64,000 nt of DNA from Rhizobium sophorae (GCF_013087515.1 NZ_JABFCN010000023.1:186001-250000), one strand, 5' to 3'. Shown: positions 10,084 to 19,890, numbered from the stretch's first letter. Notes: generated from the letters alone by a model not told the origin. Program-made: numbers and translations.

Positions 10084-11613
10084 ATGCCGATCCATGCGCA
10101 GCTTCTTCGACATGCAACGGAGGCACCGGACAAACCGGCACTGGTGATCGACGGGCGCTCGCTCAGCTATGGCGAGCTCTATTTGCGCGCCAAGGCAATT
10201 TATCGGTTTCTTCAGGAACTCCCCCGCTCGAACCGCCGCACATTCGATCTGCCCGGTGTGGAGACGCTTGTCGCTCTCAGCCTTGGCAATCATATCGGCT
10301 TTGCCGAGTATTTTGCGGCGGCGACCGCTTTCCCGAATGCCTGCGCGGTCATCGATCCGATGATGCCGCCGGAAAGGATCGAACGCATAATCGAGCGCCT
10401 GGCGCCTGACGTTCTGATCGTTGACGACGATGCCGGGCCGAGCGCCGAAATTGCCCGAAGACTCGGCATTCCCGTCGTCACCGCCGGAGCGGAGGCTTTC
10501 GACCTCGCCGCGGCGGGAAAGGAAGCCGAGCTGCCGCTCGATGCCGACAAGATCTTTCTGATCGGCTTCACCTCGGGGACCACCGCCGAGCCGAAGGCCT
10601 ATTATCGCTCGCGGGAGCAATGGCGCCGGAGCCTCGATCGCGGACGCGTCGTTTTCGAGCTCGAAGAAGCACCCTCGACAATGTGCCCGGGAGCCCTCGC
10701 GCATGGCCTGGCGCTTTATGCATTGGTCGAAGCTTTGGATGCCGGCGGGACCTTTCATTCGATCAGGAAATGGGATCCGGGCGTGGTCGCACGCACGCTC
10801 TCCTCCTGGCAAGTCGAACGGCTGGTTGCCGTGCCCACCCATATAGCCGGCATTGCAAGGGCCTGGGCGGGCGAACCCGCTCTGACCTCTTTGCGCGATG
10901 TCCTCACCGCCGGTGCAAAGCTTGACAGGAACGGGGTCAAGTCCATGCGCCAACTGTTTCCGAATGCCCGCATCCGGGAATATTACGGCGCATCCGAGCT
11001 CGGTTTCATGACGGTCTCGACCCTTGTCGGCGGCGAGATCGATTTTCCGATCGAGCGGGTGGGGCAAGCCTATCCCGGCGTGGCAATCTCCATTCGCGAT
11101 CCCAATGAAAACGACGTCGGGACCGATGTGGCGGGAACCATATTCATCGATAGCGACCTGATCGCGGATGGATATCTCTGGGGCGACGACGGTCAGGCCT
11201 TCCGGGTCACGGAAGCGGGAGCGACGGTCGGGGATCTCGGCGAACTCGATGCTAATGGCATGCTTCGGGTGATCGGCAGGGCGGGCGGCATGATGATATC
11301 AGGCGGTAACAACGTTTATCCTGCGGAAGTCGAGAGTGCGCTCAAAGCCTGCCCCGGCGTAGAGGATGCCGTTGTCTTCGGGTTGCCGGACGCCTATTTC
11401 GGCCAGCGGATCGTCGCCGTCGTCTCGGGAGAGACGATGGACCTAAAAATTCTGGCCGATCATTGCGCGAGCTCGCTCGCCAGGTACAAGATCCCCAAGC
11501 AATTCTACCATATAAGATCCTGGCCGATGACGAGCAGCGGGAAGATCTCGAGGGGGAAAGTGGAGACATCAGTGGTTTCTGGAGACGATCTTGTCCTACG
11601 CCTATCAGCCTGA
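10084..11613 (+). CDS. Acyl-CoA ligase (AMP-forming)
   Basis: 509-residue adenylate-forming enzyme that would activate a carboxylic acid to its CoA thioester. The P-loop reads FTSGTTAEPKAYYR, a variant in which the usual Gly after PK is Ala. The acyl-site motif YYGASELGF, the GDLGELDANG hinge and the C-terminal catalytic lysine in TSSGKISRGK are present. It may be fatty-acid, aromatic or other; sequence alone does not say. The 3' end overlaps the thiolase gene by 23 bases. Confidence 0.85.
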   Translation: MPIHAQLLRHATEAPDKPALVIDGRSLSYGELYLRAKAIYRFLQELPRSNRRTFDLPGVETLVALSLGNHIGFAEYFAAATAFPNACAVIDPMMPPERIERIIERLAPDVLIVDDDAGPSAEIARRLGIPVVTAGAEAFDLAAAGKEAELPLDADKIFLIGFTSGTTAEPKAYYRSREQWRRSLDRGRVVFELEEAPSTMCPGALAHGLALYALVEALDAGGTFHSIRKWDPGVVARTLSSWQVERLVAVPTHIAGIARAWAGEPALTSLRDVLTAGAKLDRNGVKSMRQLFPNARIREYYGASELGFMTVSTLVGGEIDFPIERVGQAYPGVAISIRDPNENDVGTDVAGTIFIDSDLIADGYLWGDDGQAFRVTEAGATVGDLGELDANGMLRVIGRAGGMMISGGNNVYPAEVESALKACPGVEDAVVFGLPDAYFGQRIVAVVSGETMDLKILADHCASSLARYKIPKQFYHIRSWPMTSSGKISRGKVETSVVSGDDLVLRLSA

Positions 11614-12796
11614 CGAGGATTGGCAGCCAGTCGTGGTTGCCGCCTACCGGTCGCCGATCGGCCGGGCGTTCGGATCGCTTGCGACTGTCGCGGCGGAAGA
11701 TCTACTTGCGCCGATCATCCGTCGCATTGTTTCCGAAACGGGAATTGCGCCGGAAAACATCGATGATGTGCTGGTGGGTAATGCCGCCGGTGGCGGTGGA
11801 AATATCGCGCGGCTGGCGGCGCTTACCGCAGGTCTGCCCATGGCGGTTCCGGGTGTTTCGATCGATCGGCAATGCGGTTCGGGTCTGGAAGCGATCATCA
11901 TGGCAGCCCGGCTGATCCAGGCGAAAGCCGGTTCGTGCTTTCTGGCCGGCGGCGTCGAGAGCGTCAGCACCGCGCCATGGCGCGTCGAGAGACCAAAGGC
12001 GAATGGGGCGCTGCCGCGATTTTACGGGCGCGCCCGGTTTTCGCCTGACACGATCGGCGACCCGGAAATGGGGATTGCCGCCGAAAACGTCGCCCGTCAG
12101 TTCAGCATATCGCGGCAGAGACAGGATGAATTCGCTCTGCGCAGCCATAGGCTGGCCGTAGCCGCGGCCGAGGCGGGCATCTTTCGACCCGAGATCGTTG
12201 ACATTTCCACCGGCCACGGTCTGATCGAACGGGACGAGTGCCCACGCGCCTCCACATCGCTTGAGGCGCTCGCAAACCTCCGGCCGGTCTTCATGGCCGA
12301 TGGTTCGGTGACAGCAGGCAATGCCTGCCCGCTGAACGACGGCGCCTGCCTGGTGCTGGTCATGAGCCGCGGAATGGCGAGAAGTATCGGTATCGAAAAG
12401 GGCCTTGCCTTCATAGACAGCGCCGCTGCCGGCGTGGATCCCAACCTGCTCGGCATCGGCCCGGTCGCCTCGACCAGAAAGCTATTGCAGCGTCAGCCAA
12501 GGCTCTCGCTCTTAGACATCGATGCCATCGAATTCAACGAGGCCTTCGCGGCCCAGGTTCTGGCATCGCTGGATCAGCTCGCTTTCCCTGTCGACGCGAT
12601 CAACAAGGACGGCGGAGCGATTGCGCTCGGCCATCCATTCGGGGCCTCCGGCGCAATCCTCGTTACCCGGCTATACAGCCAGTTGATCCGCAACGCCGGC
12701 GGAAGCTGGGCGCCCGGCGCGACTGCCTTGGCCATGATCGGCATCGGCGGAGGCATCGGGCTGACCGCGATGTTCGAGGCTGCCCAGCTTTCCTGA
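11591..12796 (+). CDS. Thiolase-family protein lacking the second catalytic cysteine
   Basis: 401 residues with the thiolase fold. The nucleophilic cysteine is in DRQCGSGLEA, NEAFAAQVLA is present, and the histidine is in GGAIALGHPFGASGA. The C-terminal motif normally read as C-IGGG is here G-IGGG (MIGIGGGIG), so the usual acid/base cysteine is replaced by glycine. The start is a TTG with GGAGACGATC directly before it, inside the ligase gene. Family members form or cleave 3-ketoacyl-CoA; the altered site suggests a changed or lost Claisen activity. It is last in the thioesterase-ligase-thiolase operon. Confidence 0.85.
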   Translation: MSYAYQPDEDWQPVVVAAYRSPIGRAFGSLATVAAEDLLAPIIRRIVSETGIAPENIDDVLVGNAAGGGGNIARLAALTAGLPMAVPGVSIDRQCGSGLEAIIMAARLIQAKAGSCFLAGGVESVSTAPWRVERPKANGALPRFYGRARFSPDTIGDPEMGIAAENVARQFSISRQRQDEFALRSHRLAVAAAEAGIFRPEIVDISTGHGLIERDECPRASTSLEALANLRPVFMADGSVTAGNACPLNDGACLVLVMSRGMARSIGIEKGLAFIDSAAAGVDPNLLGIGPVASTRKLLQRQPRLSLLDIDAIEFNEAFAAQVLASLDQLAFPVDAINKDGGAIALGHPFGASGAILVTRLYSQLIRNAGGSWAPGATALAMIGIGGGIGLTAMFEAAQLS

Positions 12797-12816
12797 CCCG
12801 GCGAAGGCGCAGACCG

Positions 12817-13275
12817 TCAGGCGGCGGCGCGTTTGTGATCGGCCGGATGCTGAAGCCGGAAGCCGATCGCCAGCCTGTTCCAGGCGTTGATCATCGCAAT
12901 ACCGATCGAAAGCGCCACGAGCTCGTCATCCGAGAAGTTGGCATGCGCCTCTTCATAAACATCATCCGGCGCATGGCTTTTCGCGATCTGAGTAAGAGCC
13001 TCGGCCCAGGCGAGCGCGCCCCGCTCCCGAGTGGTGAAGAGCTGCGACTCCCGCCACGCGTTCAGAAGCAGCAGCCGGTCATCCGTTTCGCCGAGCTTCA
13101 GCGCGTCCCGGCGGTGCATATGCAGGCAATGCGCGCATCCGTTCATTTGGGAAACACGCACTTTGACGAGTTCGAGCAGCTTCGGATCGAAGCTTCTCGC
13201 AATCCAGGCTTCAACAGCCACGAGGCCGTCGATGCCGCTGTTCTTATGGGCCATGAAGTTCAGGCGCTTGATCAT
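12817..13275 (-). CDS. Carboxymuconolactone decarboxylase/AhpD-like protein
   Basis: 152 residues, alkylhydroperoxidase-type helical fold. The redox motif is CAHCLHMHRRDA, with the CxxC pair and following histidine that in AhpD relays electrons for peroxide reduction. The family usually forms homotrimers or hexamers in the cytoplasm. The ATG at 13275 is chosen because GGAG lies about 7 bases before it. It is divergent from the SDR and cupin genes, a grouping often seen in rhizobia, though the common substrate is not known. Confidence 0.88.
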   Translation of the reverse strand: MIKRLNFMAHKNSGIDGLVAVEAWIARSFDPKLLELVKVRVSQMNGCAHCLHMHRRDALKLGETDDRLLLLNAWRESQLFTTRERGALAWAEALTQIAKSHAPDDVYEEAHANFSDDELVALSIGIAMINAWNRLAIGFRLQHPADHKRAAA

Positions 13276-13656
13276 TGTTATCTCCATCGTGCGGATTGAT
13301 GGCCGAAGTCACCGGCTTGCAAACCAGTGAATACGCCTTGCCTTGCGGGTCGGTCATCTGCCCCGACGGTAGGTTCGGCCGATGCCTGTCGACGTGATGT
13401 TCCTCCATTTCAGCCAACTGGCTCATCGCAGAGCCAGCTCGCCTACTACGTTCGCATAGGGTGACAGCGACCGAGGAAGAATAGTTTGGGGCCGCGATCC
13501 GGCGCATCCTCCTGCCCATCGGTTACACCGGCCGCACCGGCGACGGTCCCGAAGAAGTCGCTTCGCTCATCGAGGAGGCGGGGGCATGCCCAGCAGTTGC
13601 CTGCTCGCTTTCAAGTCAACAGAGGAAACTCCTCGTAAAGGACAAGGAGACTACCC
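13276..13656. other. Intergenic stretch between AhpD-like and SDR genes
   Basis: 381 bases that should contain the two divergent promoters. Short open frames exist, but none has a convincing ribosome site or recognisable product. AAGGAG at 13645-13650 is the SDR ribosome site. Confidence 0.4.
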
Positions 13657-14421
13657 ATGAAAATCGTCGTTATCGGCGGCACCGGCCTCATCGGCTCAAA
13701 GACCGTGGAAAGATTGCGCAACAAGGGGCACGAGGTGTTGGCTGCTTCGCCGAATTCGGGCGTCGACACGATCACCGGCAAGGGCGTGACCGAAGCGCTC
13801 GCCGGCGCGCAGGTGGTGCTCGATCTCGCAAACTCGCCCTCGTTCGAGGACAAGGCCGTCCTGGAATTCTTCCAGACGTCTGGCCGCAATCTGCTCAAGG
13901 CAGGGGCTGCCGCCGGCGTCAAGCATCACATTGCGCTGTCGATCGTCGGCATGGAGCGGCTGCAGGGCAGCGGCTACATGCGCGCCAAGATGGCCCAGGA
14001 AGAGCTGATCAAGACGTCCGGCATACCCTACACCATCGTGCACTCGACACAGTTCCATGAATTCATTGCCGGCATCGCCCAGTCAGGCACTGTCGGTCAG
14101 ACCGTGCATTTGTCGCCGGCCTACGTGCAGCCGATCGCCTCGGACGACGTCGCCGACGTCATGGCCGAGGTGGCGCTCGGCACGCCTGTGAATGGCACGA
14201 TCGAGATCGGCGGGCCGGAGAAAGTCCGCCTCACCGAAATCGTGACGCGTCTCTTCAAGGCGACGAAGGATCCGCGCCAGGTGGTCGCCGATCCGCACGC
14301 CCCCTATTTCGGCGTCGAGCTTGAGGACAATTCGCTCGTGACCGGAGGCAAGGCGCGGCTCGGCCAGATCCGCTTCGAAGATTGGCTGAGCCGGCAGCCA
14401 CCGCAGAAAAAGAGCGCCTGA
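13657..14421 (+). CDS. NAD(P)-binding SDR, NmrA/atypical type
   Basis: 254 residues beginning with a Rossmann strand and glycine motif VVIGGTGLIGSKTVERL (GxxGxxG) and lacking the classical YxxxK site, as in atypical SDRs of the NmrA/YbjT group. A segment HIALSIVGMERLQGSGYMRAKMAQEELIK is typical of this group. It could be a redox sensor or an isoflavone-reductase-like enzyme. It has a good AAGGAG site and lies 49 bases upstream of the cupin gene, probably one transcript. Confidence 0.82.
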   Translation: MKIVVIGGTGLIGSKTVERLRNKGHEVLAASPNSGVDTITGKGVTEALAGAQVVLDLANSPSFEDKAVLEFFQTSGRNLLKAGAAAGVKHHIALSIVGMERLQGSGYMRAKMAQEELIKTSGIPYTIVHSTQFHEFIAGIAQSGTVGQTVHLSPAYVQPIASDDVADVMAEVALGTPVNGTIEIGGPEKVRLTEIVTRLFKATKDPRQVVADPHAPYFGVELEDNSLVTGGKARLGQIRFEDWLSRQPPQKKSA

Positions 14422-14470
14422 CGGACGAAGCCCGCCAGTGCGCTCGTTCCATTAACGAAGGAGACCAGAC

Positions 14471-14884
14471 ATGCTCAGAAAAATGATCTCGGCAGCGGCC
14501 TTCGCCCTTGTCCTTGCCGCTGGTACTCAAGCTCACGCCGGAGGTGGGAAAGCGAAGATAAGCGTCGTTTTCGACCAGAAGCTTCCCAATGTTCCCGGCA
14601 AGAGCATGAAGGCTGTGATGGTGGAATATGAGCCCGGCGGCCTGTCGCCCGGCCATACCCATCCGGATTCGGCCTTCATCTACGCCACCGTTCTCGAAGG
14701 GGCGATCCGCAGCGCGGTGAACGACGGCCCGGTGAAAACGTATAAGGCCGGAGAAAGCTTCGCCGAATTTCCCGGCGATCACCACAGCGTCAGCGCAAAC
14801 GCCAGCGACACCAAGCCGGCGCGCCTGCTTGCGGTCTTCGTGCTGGACACCGACGAGACGGAACTGACGATCGACGACAAATAA
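14471..14884 (+). CDS. Exported cupin protein
   Basis: 137 residues with a clear signal peptide (residues 1-23, cut after THAHA-like QAHA). A single cupin barrel follows: SPGHTHPDSAFIYATVLEGAIR carries the metal-binding histidines and glutamate-like position, and FAEFPGDHHSV is the second motif. Probably a periplasmic metal-dependent sensor or small-molecule enzyme. Ribosome site AAGGAG. A strong terminator follows. Confidence 0.85.
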   Translation: MLRKMISAAAFALVLAAGTQAHAGGGKAKISVVFDQKLPNVPGKSMKAVMVEYEPGGLSPGHTHPDSAFIYATVLEGAIRSAVNDGPVKTYKAGESFAEFPGDHHSVSANASDTKPARLLAVFVLDTDETELTIDDK

Positions 14885-14892
14885 AATGGTAA

Positions 14893-14923
14893 CGATGCCC
14901 GGCGCCGCCGGGCATCGGTTTTC
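14893..14923 (+). terminator. Rho-independent terminator after the cupin gene
   Basis: An 11-bp perfect stem (CGATGCCCGGC with GCCGGGCATCG) around a 3-base loop is followed by GTTTT. It starts 9 bases after the stop and separates the cupin from the convergent PLP-enzyme gene. Confidence 0.88.
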
Positions 14924-14928
14924 CCCGA

Positions 14929-16212
14929 TCACGCAGCCTGCAGCGCCATCTCGAGGTCGGCGATCAGATCGTCCGGATGTTCGATGCCGATCGAAAGGCG
15001 GATCGTCGATTCCAGAACGCCGATGCGCTGGCGGACATCGGCGGGCACGCCGGAATGCGTCATGGTGGCAGGATGGCTTGCAAGCGATTCCGTGCCGCCG
15101 AGGCTGACGGCGAGCTTGAAGATCTGCAGCGCATTCAGGAATTTGAACGAGGCTGGCTGACCGCCGCGGATGTCGAAAGAGAAGGTGGAGCCGGCGCCGG
15201 TGCATTGCGTGATGAAGGTCCGGCCGGCCGGCGATTCCGGATCGTGGTAGGGCAGATAGTGGACCTTCTCGACCTTCGGGTGATCGCGCAGATAGTCGGC
15301 GACGGCCCGCGCGTTGCTGTTTGCCCGTTCCATGCGCAGCTGCAGCGTTTCCAGCGAACGGCCGAGCATCCAGCAGGAATGTGGATCGAGCTGGGTGCCG
15401 ATCGCGCCGCGCAGGGCCTTGATCTGCCTGATCACCGCCTTGCGACCAAGAACGGCGCCGGCGATCAGATCCGAATGACCACCGACATATTTCGTCAGCG
15501 AATAGAGCGAGATATCGGCGCCGTGCTCGATCGGTCGCTGGAAGACCGGTCCGAGCAGGGTGTTGTCGCAGACGATGATCGGCATATGGCCCTGTCTTGC
15601 ACCAATCATGTCGGCCACGCGTCGGATCATCGCGACATCGACCAGACCGTTGGTCGGATTGGCAGGCGTCTCGATCAGGATGACAGAGACGCGGCCCTTG
15701 GCCATCGCCTCTTCTGCCGCCTTTTGCACCGGTCCTTCGCTGACGCCGTCGGCAAATCCAATGGCGGCGACGCCGAAGTTCAGAAAAGTCTTTGCCAGCA
15801 ATGTTTCGGTTCCCCCGTAGAGCGGCTGCGAATGCAGGATCGCGTCCCCCGGCCGGACGAAGGCGAACAGAGTGGTGGCGATCGCCGCCATGCCGGATGA
15901 AAACAGCACGCCGCTTTCCGTCCGTTCGTAGACGGCGAGCCTGTCTTCGACGATCTCGCTGTTTGGATGGTTGAAGCGTGAGTAGACGAGGCCCGCCCCC
16001 TTCCCTTCCGGCGGCTCGCGGCGGCCAGACACGTAATCGAAGAAGTCGCGGCCATCCTCGGCCGTGTTGAACACGAAGGTGGAGGTGAGGAACACCGGTG
16101 GCTTGACCGCCCCTTCCGAGAGTTCGGGATCGTAGCCGTAGTTCAGCATCTGCGTCTCGGGATGCAAGGCATGATTGCCGATATGGGTTTTGGAAGGATG
16201 CGGGGCGGTCAT
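14929..16212 (-). CDS. Cystathionine gamma-synthase family PLP enzyme
   Basis: 427-residue Cys/Met-metabolism PLP enzyme. The Schiff-base lysine is in [11 protein letters not shown]. Other family markers are [48 protein letters not shown] and [19 protein letters not shown]. Members catalyse gamma- or beta-replacement/elimination on homoserine esters, cystathionine or methionine; the exact reaction is not decidable here. The start is one of two adjacent ATGs after AGGAG; the second is used. Confidence 0.88.
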   Translation of the reverse strand: MTAPHPSKTHIGNHALHPETQMLNYGYDPELSEGAVKPPVFLTSTFVFNTAEDGRDFFDYVSGRREPPEGKGAGLVYSRFNHPNSEIVEDRLAVYERTESGVLFSSGMAAIATTLFAFVRPGDAILHSQPLYGGTETLLAKTFLNFGVAAIGFADGVSEGPVQKAAEEAMAKGRVSVILIETPANPTNGLVDVAMIRRVADMIGARQGHMPIIVCDNTLLGPVFQRPIEHGADISLYSLTKYVGGHSDLIAGAVLGRKAVIRQIKALRGAIGTQLDPHSCWMLGRSLETLQLRMERANSNARAVADYLRDHPKVEKVHYLPYHDPESPAGRTFITQCTGAGSTFSFDIRGGQPASFKFLNALQIFKLAVSLGGTESLASHPATMTHSGVPADVRQRIGVLESTIRLSIGIEHPDDLIADLEMALQAA

Positions 16213-16285
16213 CATCGTCTCCTGTTTCGGGACTGGCGAAATGGCAGAATACATCAAAACCATACAAGAGGAGCAATCATCGCGG

Positions 16286-17365
16286 TCAGTTCATGGTCTC
16301 GCCCAGAGTGTCCGCGACATAGGCGCCGCGCGCACCCATTGGCAGTGGCGTTCCCGTCGTCGTGTCCTTCGCAGTCTGATGCTCCAGTTCGGCGTTAAGC
16401 TCCCCTCCGACGATGAGAATGACGACGGAAAGCCAGATCCAGATAAGGAAGCCGATCAGCGCGCCGAGCGTGCCGTATGTCGCGTTGTAATTGGCGAAAT
16501 GGTCCAGATAGAAAGAAAAGCCGAGGGACATGGCGGCCCAGGCGATCGTGGTCAGAACCGCGCCCCACGTCATCCACCGGAGCTTGGCAGGCTCGCGGCT
16601 GGGGCCGAAGCGGTAGACCGATGTAACGGCCACTGCGACGACCAGCAGAAGCAGCGGCCATCGCAGGAGAAGGGCCATGTGCTCCTTGAACTGATCGAGC
16701 CAGAGATAGGAGAGAACAACCGGCATGACCCCGACGAGCGCCACCATGACAACCGTGAAAAGCATCGCGCACAAGGTGAAGCAGAGGCCGATCAGGTTCA
16801 ACCGGACAAGCCCCCGCTTCTCTTCCTCCTCATAGGCTACGTTCATCGCGTCGAAGATCGCCAGCGTGCCGCTATGCGTGCTCCAGAGGGCGATGCCGAG
16901 GCCGACGAAGAATGTGATGCCGAGCGTTGCGTCGCGCCGATCGACGAGATCTTTGATCTGATTGGCAAGAAGATCGAACGCTCCTGATGGCATCAGGCCT
17001 GCCAATTCGCGAAGATGTTCGGATATGGTGGCCGGATCTGCAACCAGCCCGTAGAGTGATACCAAAGCCGCCATGGCTGGAAACAGCGCCAGCAGCAGAT
17101 AGAAGGTCACGCCCGCGGCAATCAAAGTGACCCGGTCGGCGAGGACCTCGTGGAAGACGCGCCAGAACACGTCGCGAAGGCCGCTGAATGGGATAGCCTC
17201 GGGCGTGCTGGCACTGCGGCCATGATCGTCACCTGCGCGGCCGGGATCCCCAGACCGAGCGACCGACCTGCGCTCAGTCGCCTGCATCAGCACAAGTGCG
17301 CCAATCGCTGCGGCCATTATTGCCGCTGCAATGGGGAATCTCTTGAGGTGAAGCACATCAGGCAT
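16286..17365 (-). CDS. YihY/virulence factor BrkB family membrane protein
   Basis: 359 residues with about seven hydrophobic segments: one near residue 10-27, then [65 protein letters not shown] and two more toward the C-terminus. The pattern [22 protein letters not shown] and [15 protein letters not shown] identify YihY, an inner-membrane family of poorly known function. The ATG at 17365 has GGAG nine bases upstream. A longer reading without a ribosome site was not used. Confidence 0.88.
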   Translation of the reverse strand: MPDVLHLKRFPIAAAIMAAAIGALVLMQATERRSVARSGDPGRAGDDHGRSASTPEAIPFSGLRDVFWRVFHEVLADRVTLIAAGVTFYLLLALFPAMAALVSLYGLVADPATISEHLRELAGLMPSGAFDLLANQIKDLVDRRDATLGITFFVGLGIALWSTHSGTLAIFDAMNVAYEEEEKRGLVRLNLIGLCFTLCAMLFTVVMVALVGVMPVVLSYLWLDQFKEHMALLLRWPLLLLVVAVAVTSVYRFGPSREPAKLRWMTWGAVLTTIAWAAMSLGFSFYLDHFANYNATYGTLGALIGFLIWIWLSVVILIVGGELNAELEHQTAKDTTTGTPLPMGARGAYVADTLGETMN

Positions 17366-18657
17366 GAGGATGTTCTCCGAGCTGGTGCGGAGATAACGCG
17401 GGGTGCCGCTAAAGGATGCAAGCCGTTGCTTTCCTGCGGACATTTGATGCAGGCTGTGATTGCCTGCTTCTCTAATCGGATCAGGAGGCAGGGATTGGAA
17501 CGATGGGACGGCGCCACCGTTGCGCCCATAAATCATTGATATCACTGCAGTCGAAACCTGCTACGGAAGCAAATCCAGACTTTAGTTTCGTTACCGCTGT
17601 GGTGAGAGTCTTTTCGACAGGTCTACCGATGGGGCGACTTGGCAGCCGAAGCGGTAGATTTGGTGCGCGGCTCATATCGAAAGCGCGACTTGGACCTGAA
17701 TTCCACCTGCCGCCATCCGATACCGGCGCCTGTCGGCGACCCGCACCTACACGCGCTGTGCAGCAAACCCGCAAAAACAATAGCGCTGGTGACAATGGCC
17801 TGCAATAGCCGTTTGCGTTATCAACGGGCAAATACCGGATTTGCCCCTGCGAGCCGAATGCTTTCGCTCAGCGCGCCTTATGGCTAGGCGTCGTCGAGAC
17901 CGAGACACTGCCCGGCCCGCAGACGCGATCTCCATGGCCCCGGCGGTTGCTTGATAGCGGGGCGGCAATCGGCAGAACGCGCCGCAATCGATCAAATGGC
18001 CACACGTAGTCAGCTGCGCCGCGAGGAGGTGGCATACGACGCGCGCCCCTTCGAACGTCGGCCAGTTCGTAGCCCGGCGTTATTTTGCCGTAGGCGGCCC
18101 TACCCGGCCGTCACCGCAAACGCTGCTCGGCATCCCGTTCACAAGGCGTAGGAACATCTTCCGACATATCGGCCGCGATGGACGCAGGCCTTCTAGACTG
18201 ACTGACAGCAAGGGCTGCCCGTCATCAAATAGGGTGCATCGGTGATGGACGCGGCCCGTCTGACATGATGGCGCGGTTTTGGTGCTACGGCCATCTCAGG
18301 ACAAAGCGGGCCTGACGCTGCCGTTCTTCAGCGCGGCTCGTTGCTGCAAGCAGATCGGTGGTCGCCGCTGCGTCAGATGCGCTGACGGCCCGCCGGCCGA
18401 AGTCAGCGACCGCCCCTTCGCAGTGGGCGGAGCCGCCAGAAGAATTCGGCTGTGAACTGCCGATCCTTCAAAGTCGAAGGACGACCCCTCCCCTTCCTGC
18501 CGGTTGCAGGAAGACCGAATGACGGTGAGGCAGCCGTACTGTCGGCCAACTGCTACACAGAAGCCGGCTTCATGGCGGATGGGCAGCCGACCCTGCGCCT
18601 TTTCCCAGGCGAATCCGCAAACCCTAGCTGCAAGGCTGAACGTTGCCTGATCATGCC

Positions 18658-18673
18658 GTTGTCCGCGGACAAC
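18658..18673. promoter_or_regulatory. parS-like palindrome, copy 1
   Basis: GTTGTCCGCGGACAAC is a perfect 16-bp palindrome that fits GTT-N4-GC-N4-AAC, the pattern reported for RepB binding sites (parS) of repABC plasmids. An identical copy lies about 1 kb to the right. No repA, repB or repC gene is seen in the window, so the match is by pattern only. Confidence 0.6.
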
Positions 18674-19224
18674 CGGATGATCGACGTGGTAGCCGCGAGA
18701 GCGTTTGCACGTCAGCCGGGTTCCGCAGCAATTGGTTTGCACGGCTGTCGTTGCCGCAGCCACGGCTCTGCCTGACATCTGAGAGAAGCGGTCTCGTACG
18801 CCCTGCTGAACAGGCGGGGCGCATTCGGCTTCAAGCGTTCCGACAGGCCCGCATGCCGAAGCCTGCTCCTTGTCTGGCGAGGAGCGGAGCGCCGTCCAAC
18901 CGGAAAATTGCGGCGCTGTAGGCGCCGCAGCTTTACTCATCGAAAGAGAATGCGGCAAGGATAGGGGCAGCCGCAGCGCCATCGTCCTTGCGGCTCTTGC
19001 GTCCCCTTATCGGGTCGGCAATCGAGGCTCCCGTCGCTCGACGAAAAGCTGCCTGGCTAACGGCAACGCGGCCCTCCAGCAGATCGGGTGACGCTGTTGA
19101 TTTCACCAATTGAGTTAAAGGGAGGGCCGGCGGCCAGCCCTGTCCTTCGAGGCCCTGCGGGCGCGCCTCGGCTAAGGGTAGAGATGGGGGCACGTGGCGG
19201 CGGCGAACCCATCAGCCTGTCAGT

Positions 19225-19425
19225 CTATGATGCGTCGATCGGTTGGCTGGTCCAAGCTGTGTCGATTGGTCTGCTCTCCTGAGGTTTGTGGGCCAAGGCC
19301 GAAGCCTCGAATGGTGCAGCGGATGGCTGAGCGCTGGCCGCACCATCCGCATATGTTTGGACGGATGGTGCGGTGTTGTCGCGGTCGTCGGTGATTGGCG
19401 CCAGATCGGCCAGCTTGGTGGTCAT
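19225..19425 (-). CDS. Possible small protein between the palindromes
   Basis: A 66-codon frame starting MTTKLADLAPITDDRD. The first twenty codons show the strong GC-ending bias of real genes here. The protein is Ala/Ser/Pro-rich and resembles no family I know. The ribosome site is weak, and the 12-bp inverted repeat lies inside the frame. It may equally be chance or the remnant of a larger gene. Confidence 0.2.
   Translation of the reverse strand: MTTKLADLAPITDDRDNTAPSVQTYADGAASAQPSAAPFEASALAHKPQESRPIDTAWTSQPIDAS
19338..19373. repeat. 12-bp perfect inverted repeat
   Basis: CCGCACCATCCG and its exact complement CGGATGGTGCGG flank a 12-base spacer. As RNA this would be a stable hairpin on either strand. 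It lies between the two parS-like sites. No T-run follows, so it is not an obvious intrinsic terminator. Confidence 0.6.
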
Positions 19426-19618
19426 CTTGTTCGATGTCTCGCCCAATCCGGCTGTCAGTCAGGTGGAGGCACTCGATGCCGCGCCGTCGATCGAGTGAAG
19501 GGTTGGGCAAGGCAGATCCAACGCGGATCGCCGTCGATCATTGCGGAAATCTCCGTTCGCGTCCAGTTCTTGGCGCGCCCGCAGTGCGATCCCTGGTTCG
19601 CGCATCAATTATTTCGTG

Positions 19619-19828
19619 ATGGGGCAGATCGGTCCGCTGAAGGTCGCAGAATTGCCTCCGCCGGGATCGCTGATCGACAAGTTGTCCGCGGACAACCCCA
19701 CGCCCAGCACCGATCGAGTGCGAGAGGAGATTGTATTTTCTTGGGCGTTCGTCTGCGACATCCGCGCAGCCACTAGGCTTGAATTCGCCGCATTGCAACA
19801 TTACCTCGTGACAGACCGAAGCGCTTAA
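19619..19828 (+). CDS. Possible small protein spanning the second palindrome
   Basis: A 69-codon frame, MGQIGPLKVAELPPPGS to ALQHYLVTDRSA, with plausible codon use, ended by a stop within a 9-bp inverted repeat and followed by an intrinsic terminator. No family was recognised and no clear ribosome site is seen. The parS-like palindrome encodes LSADN within it. Confidence 0.25.
   Translation: MGQIGPLKVAELPPPGSLIDKLSADNPTPSTDRVREEIVFSWAFVCDIRAATRLEFAALQHYLVTDRSA
19681..19696. promoter_or_regulatory. parS-like palindrome, copy 2
   Basis: Exact second copy of GTTGTCCGCGGACAAC, 1,023 bp start-to-start from the first. Two identical 16-bp perfect palindromes this close are unlikely by chance. Confidence 0.6.
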
Positions 19829-19848
19829 CCCCTCCGAGCCGCTTCGGT
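19815..19848 (+). repeat. 9-bp inverted repeat upstream of a terminator
   Basis: ACCGAAGCG and CGCTTCGGT pair perfectly around a 16-base loop. Together with the terminator about 40 bases downstream it could form the 3' half of a structured small RNA. Confidence 0.5.
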
Positions 19849-19890
19849 CCGACGGACAGCACTCCTCCTCCCAGGCTGTCGGTCACTATC

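Noticed and set aside
14255..16276. 673-codon minus-strand frame over SDR, cupin and PLP-enzyme genes
   Set aside because: Overlaps three well-supported genes and is in the wrong frame for the PLP enzyme; no domain recognised.
18296..18982. 228-codon minus-strand frame in the gene-poor region
   Set aside because: Rich in Arg, Cys, Ser and Gln without motifs, no ribosome site and competing frames on the other strand; typical non-coding GC-rich DNA.
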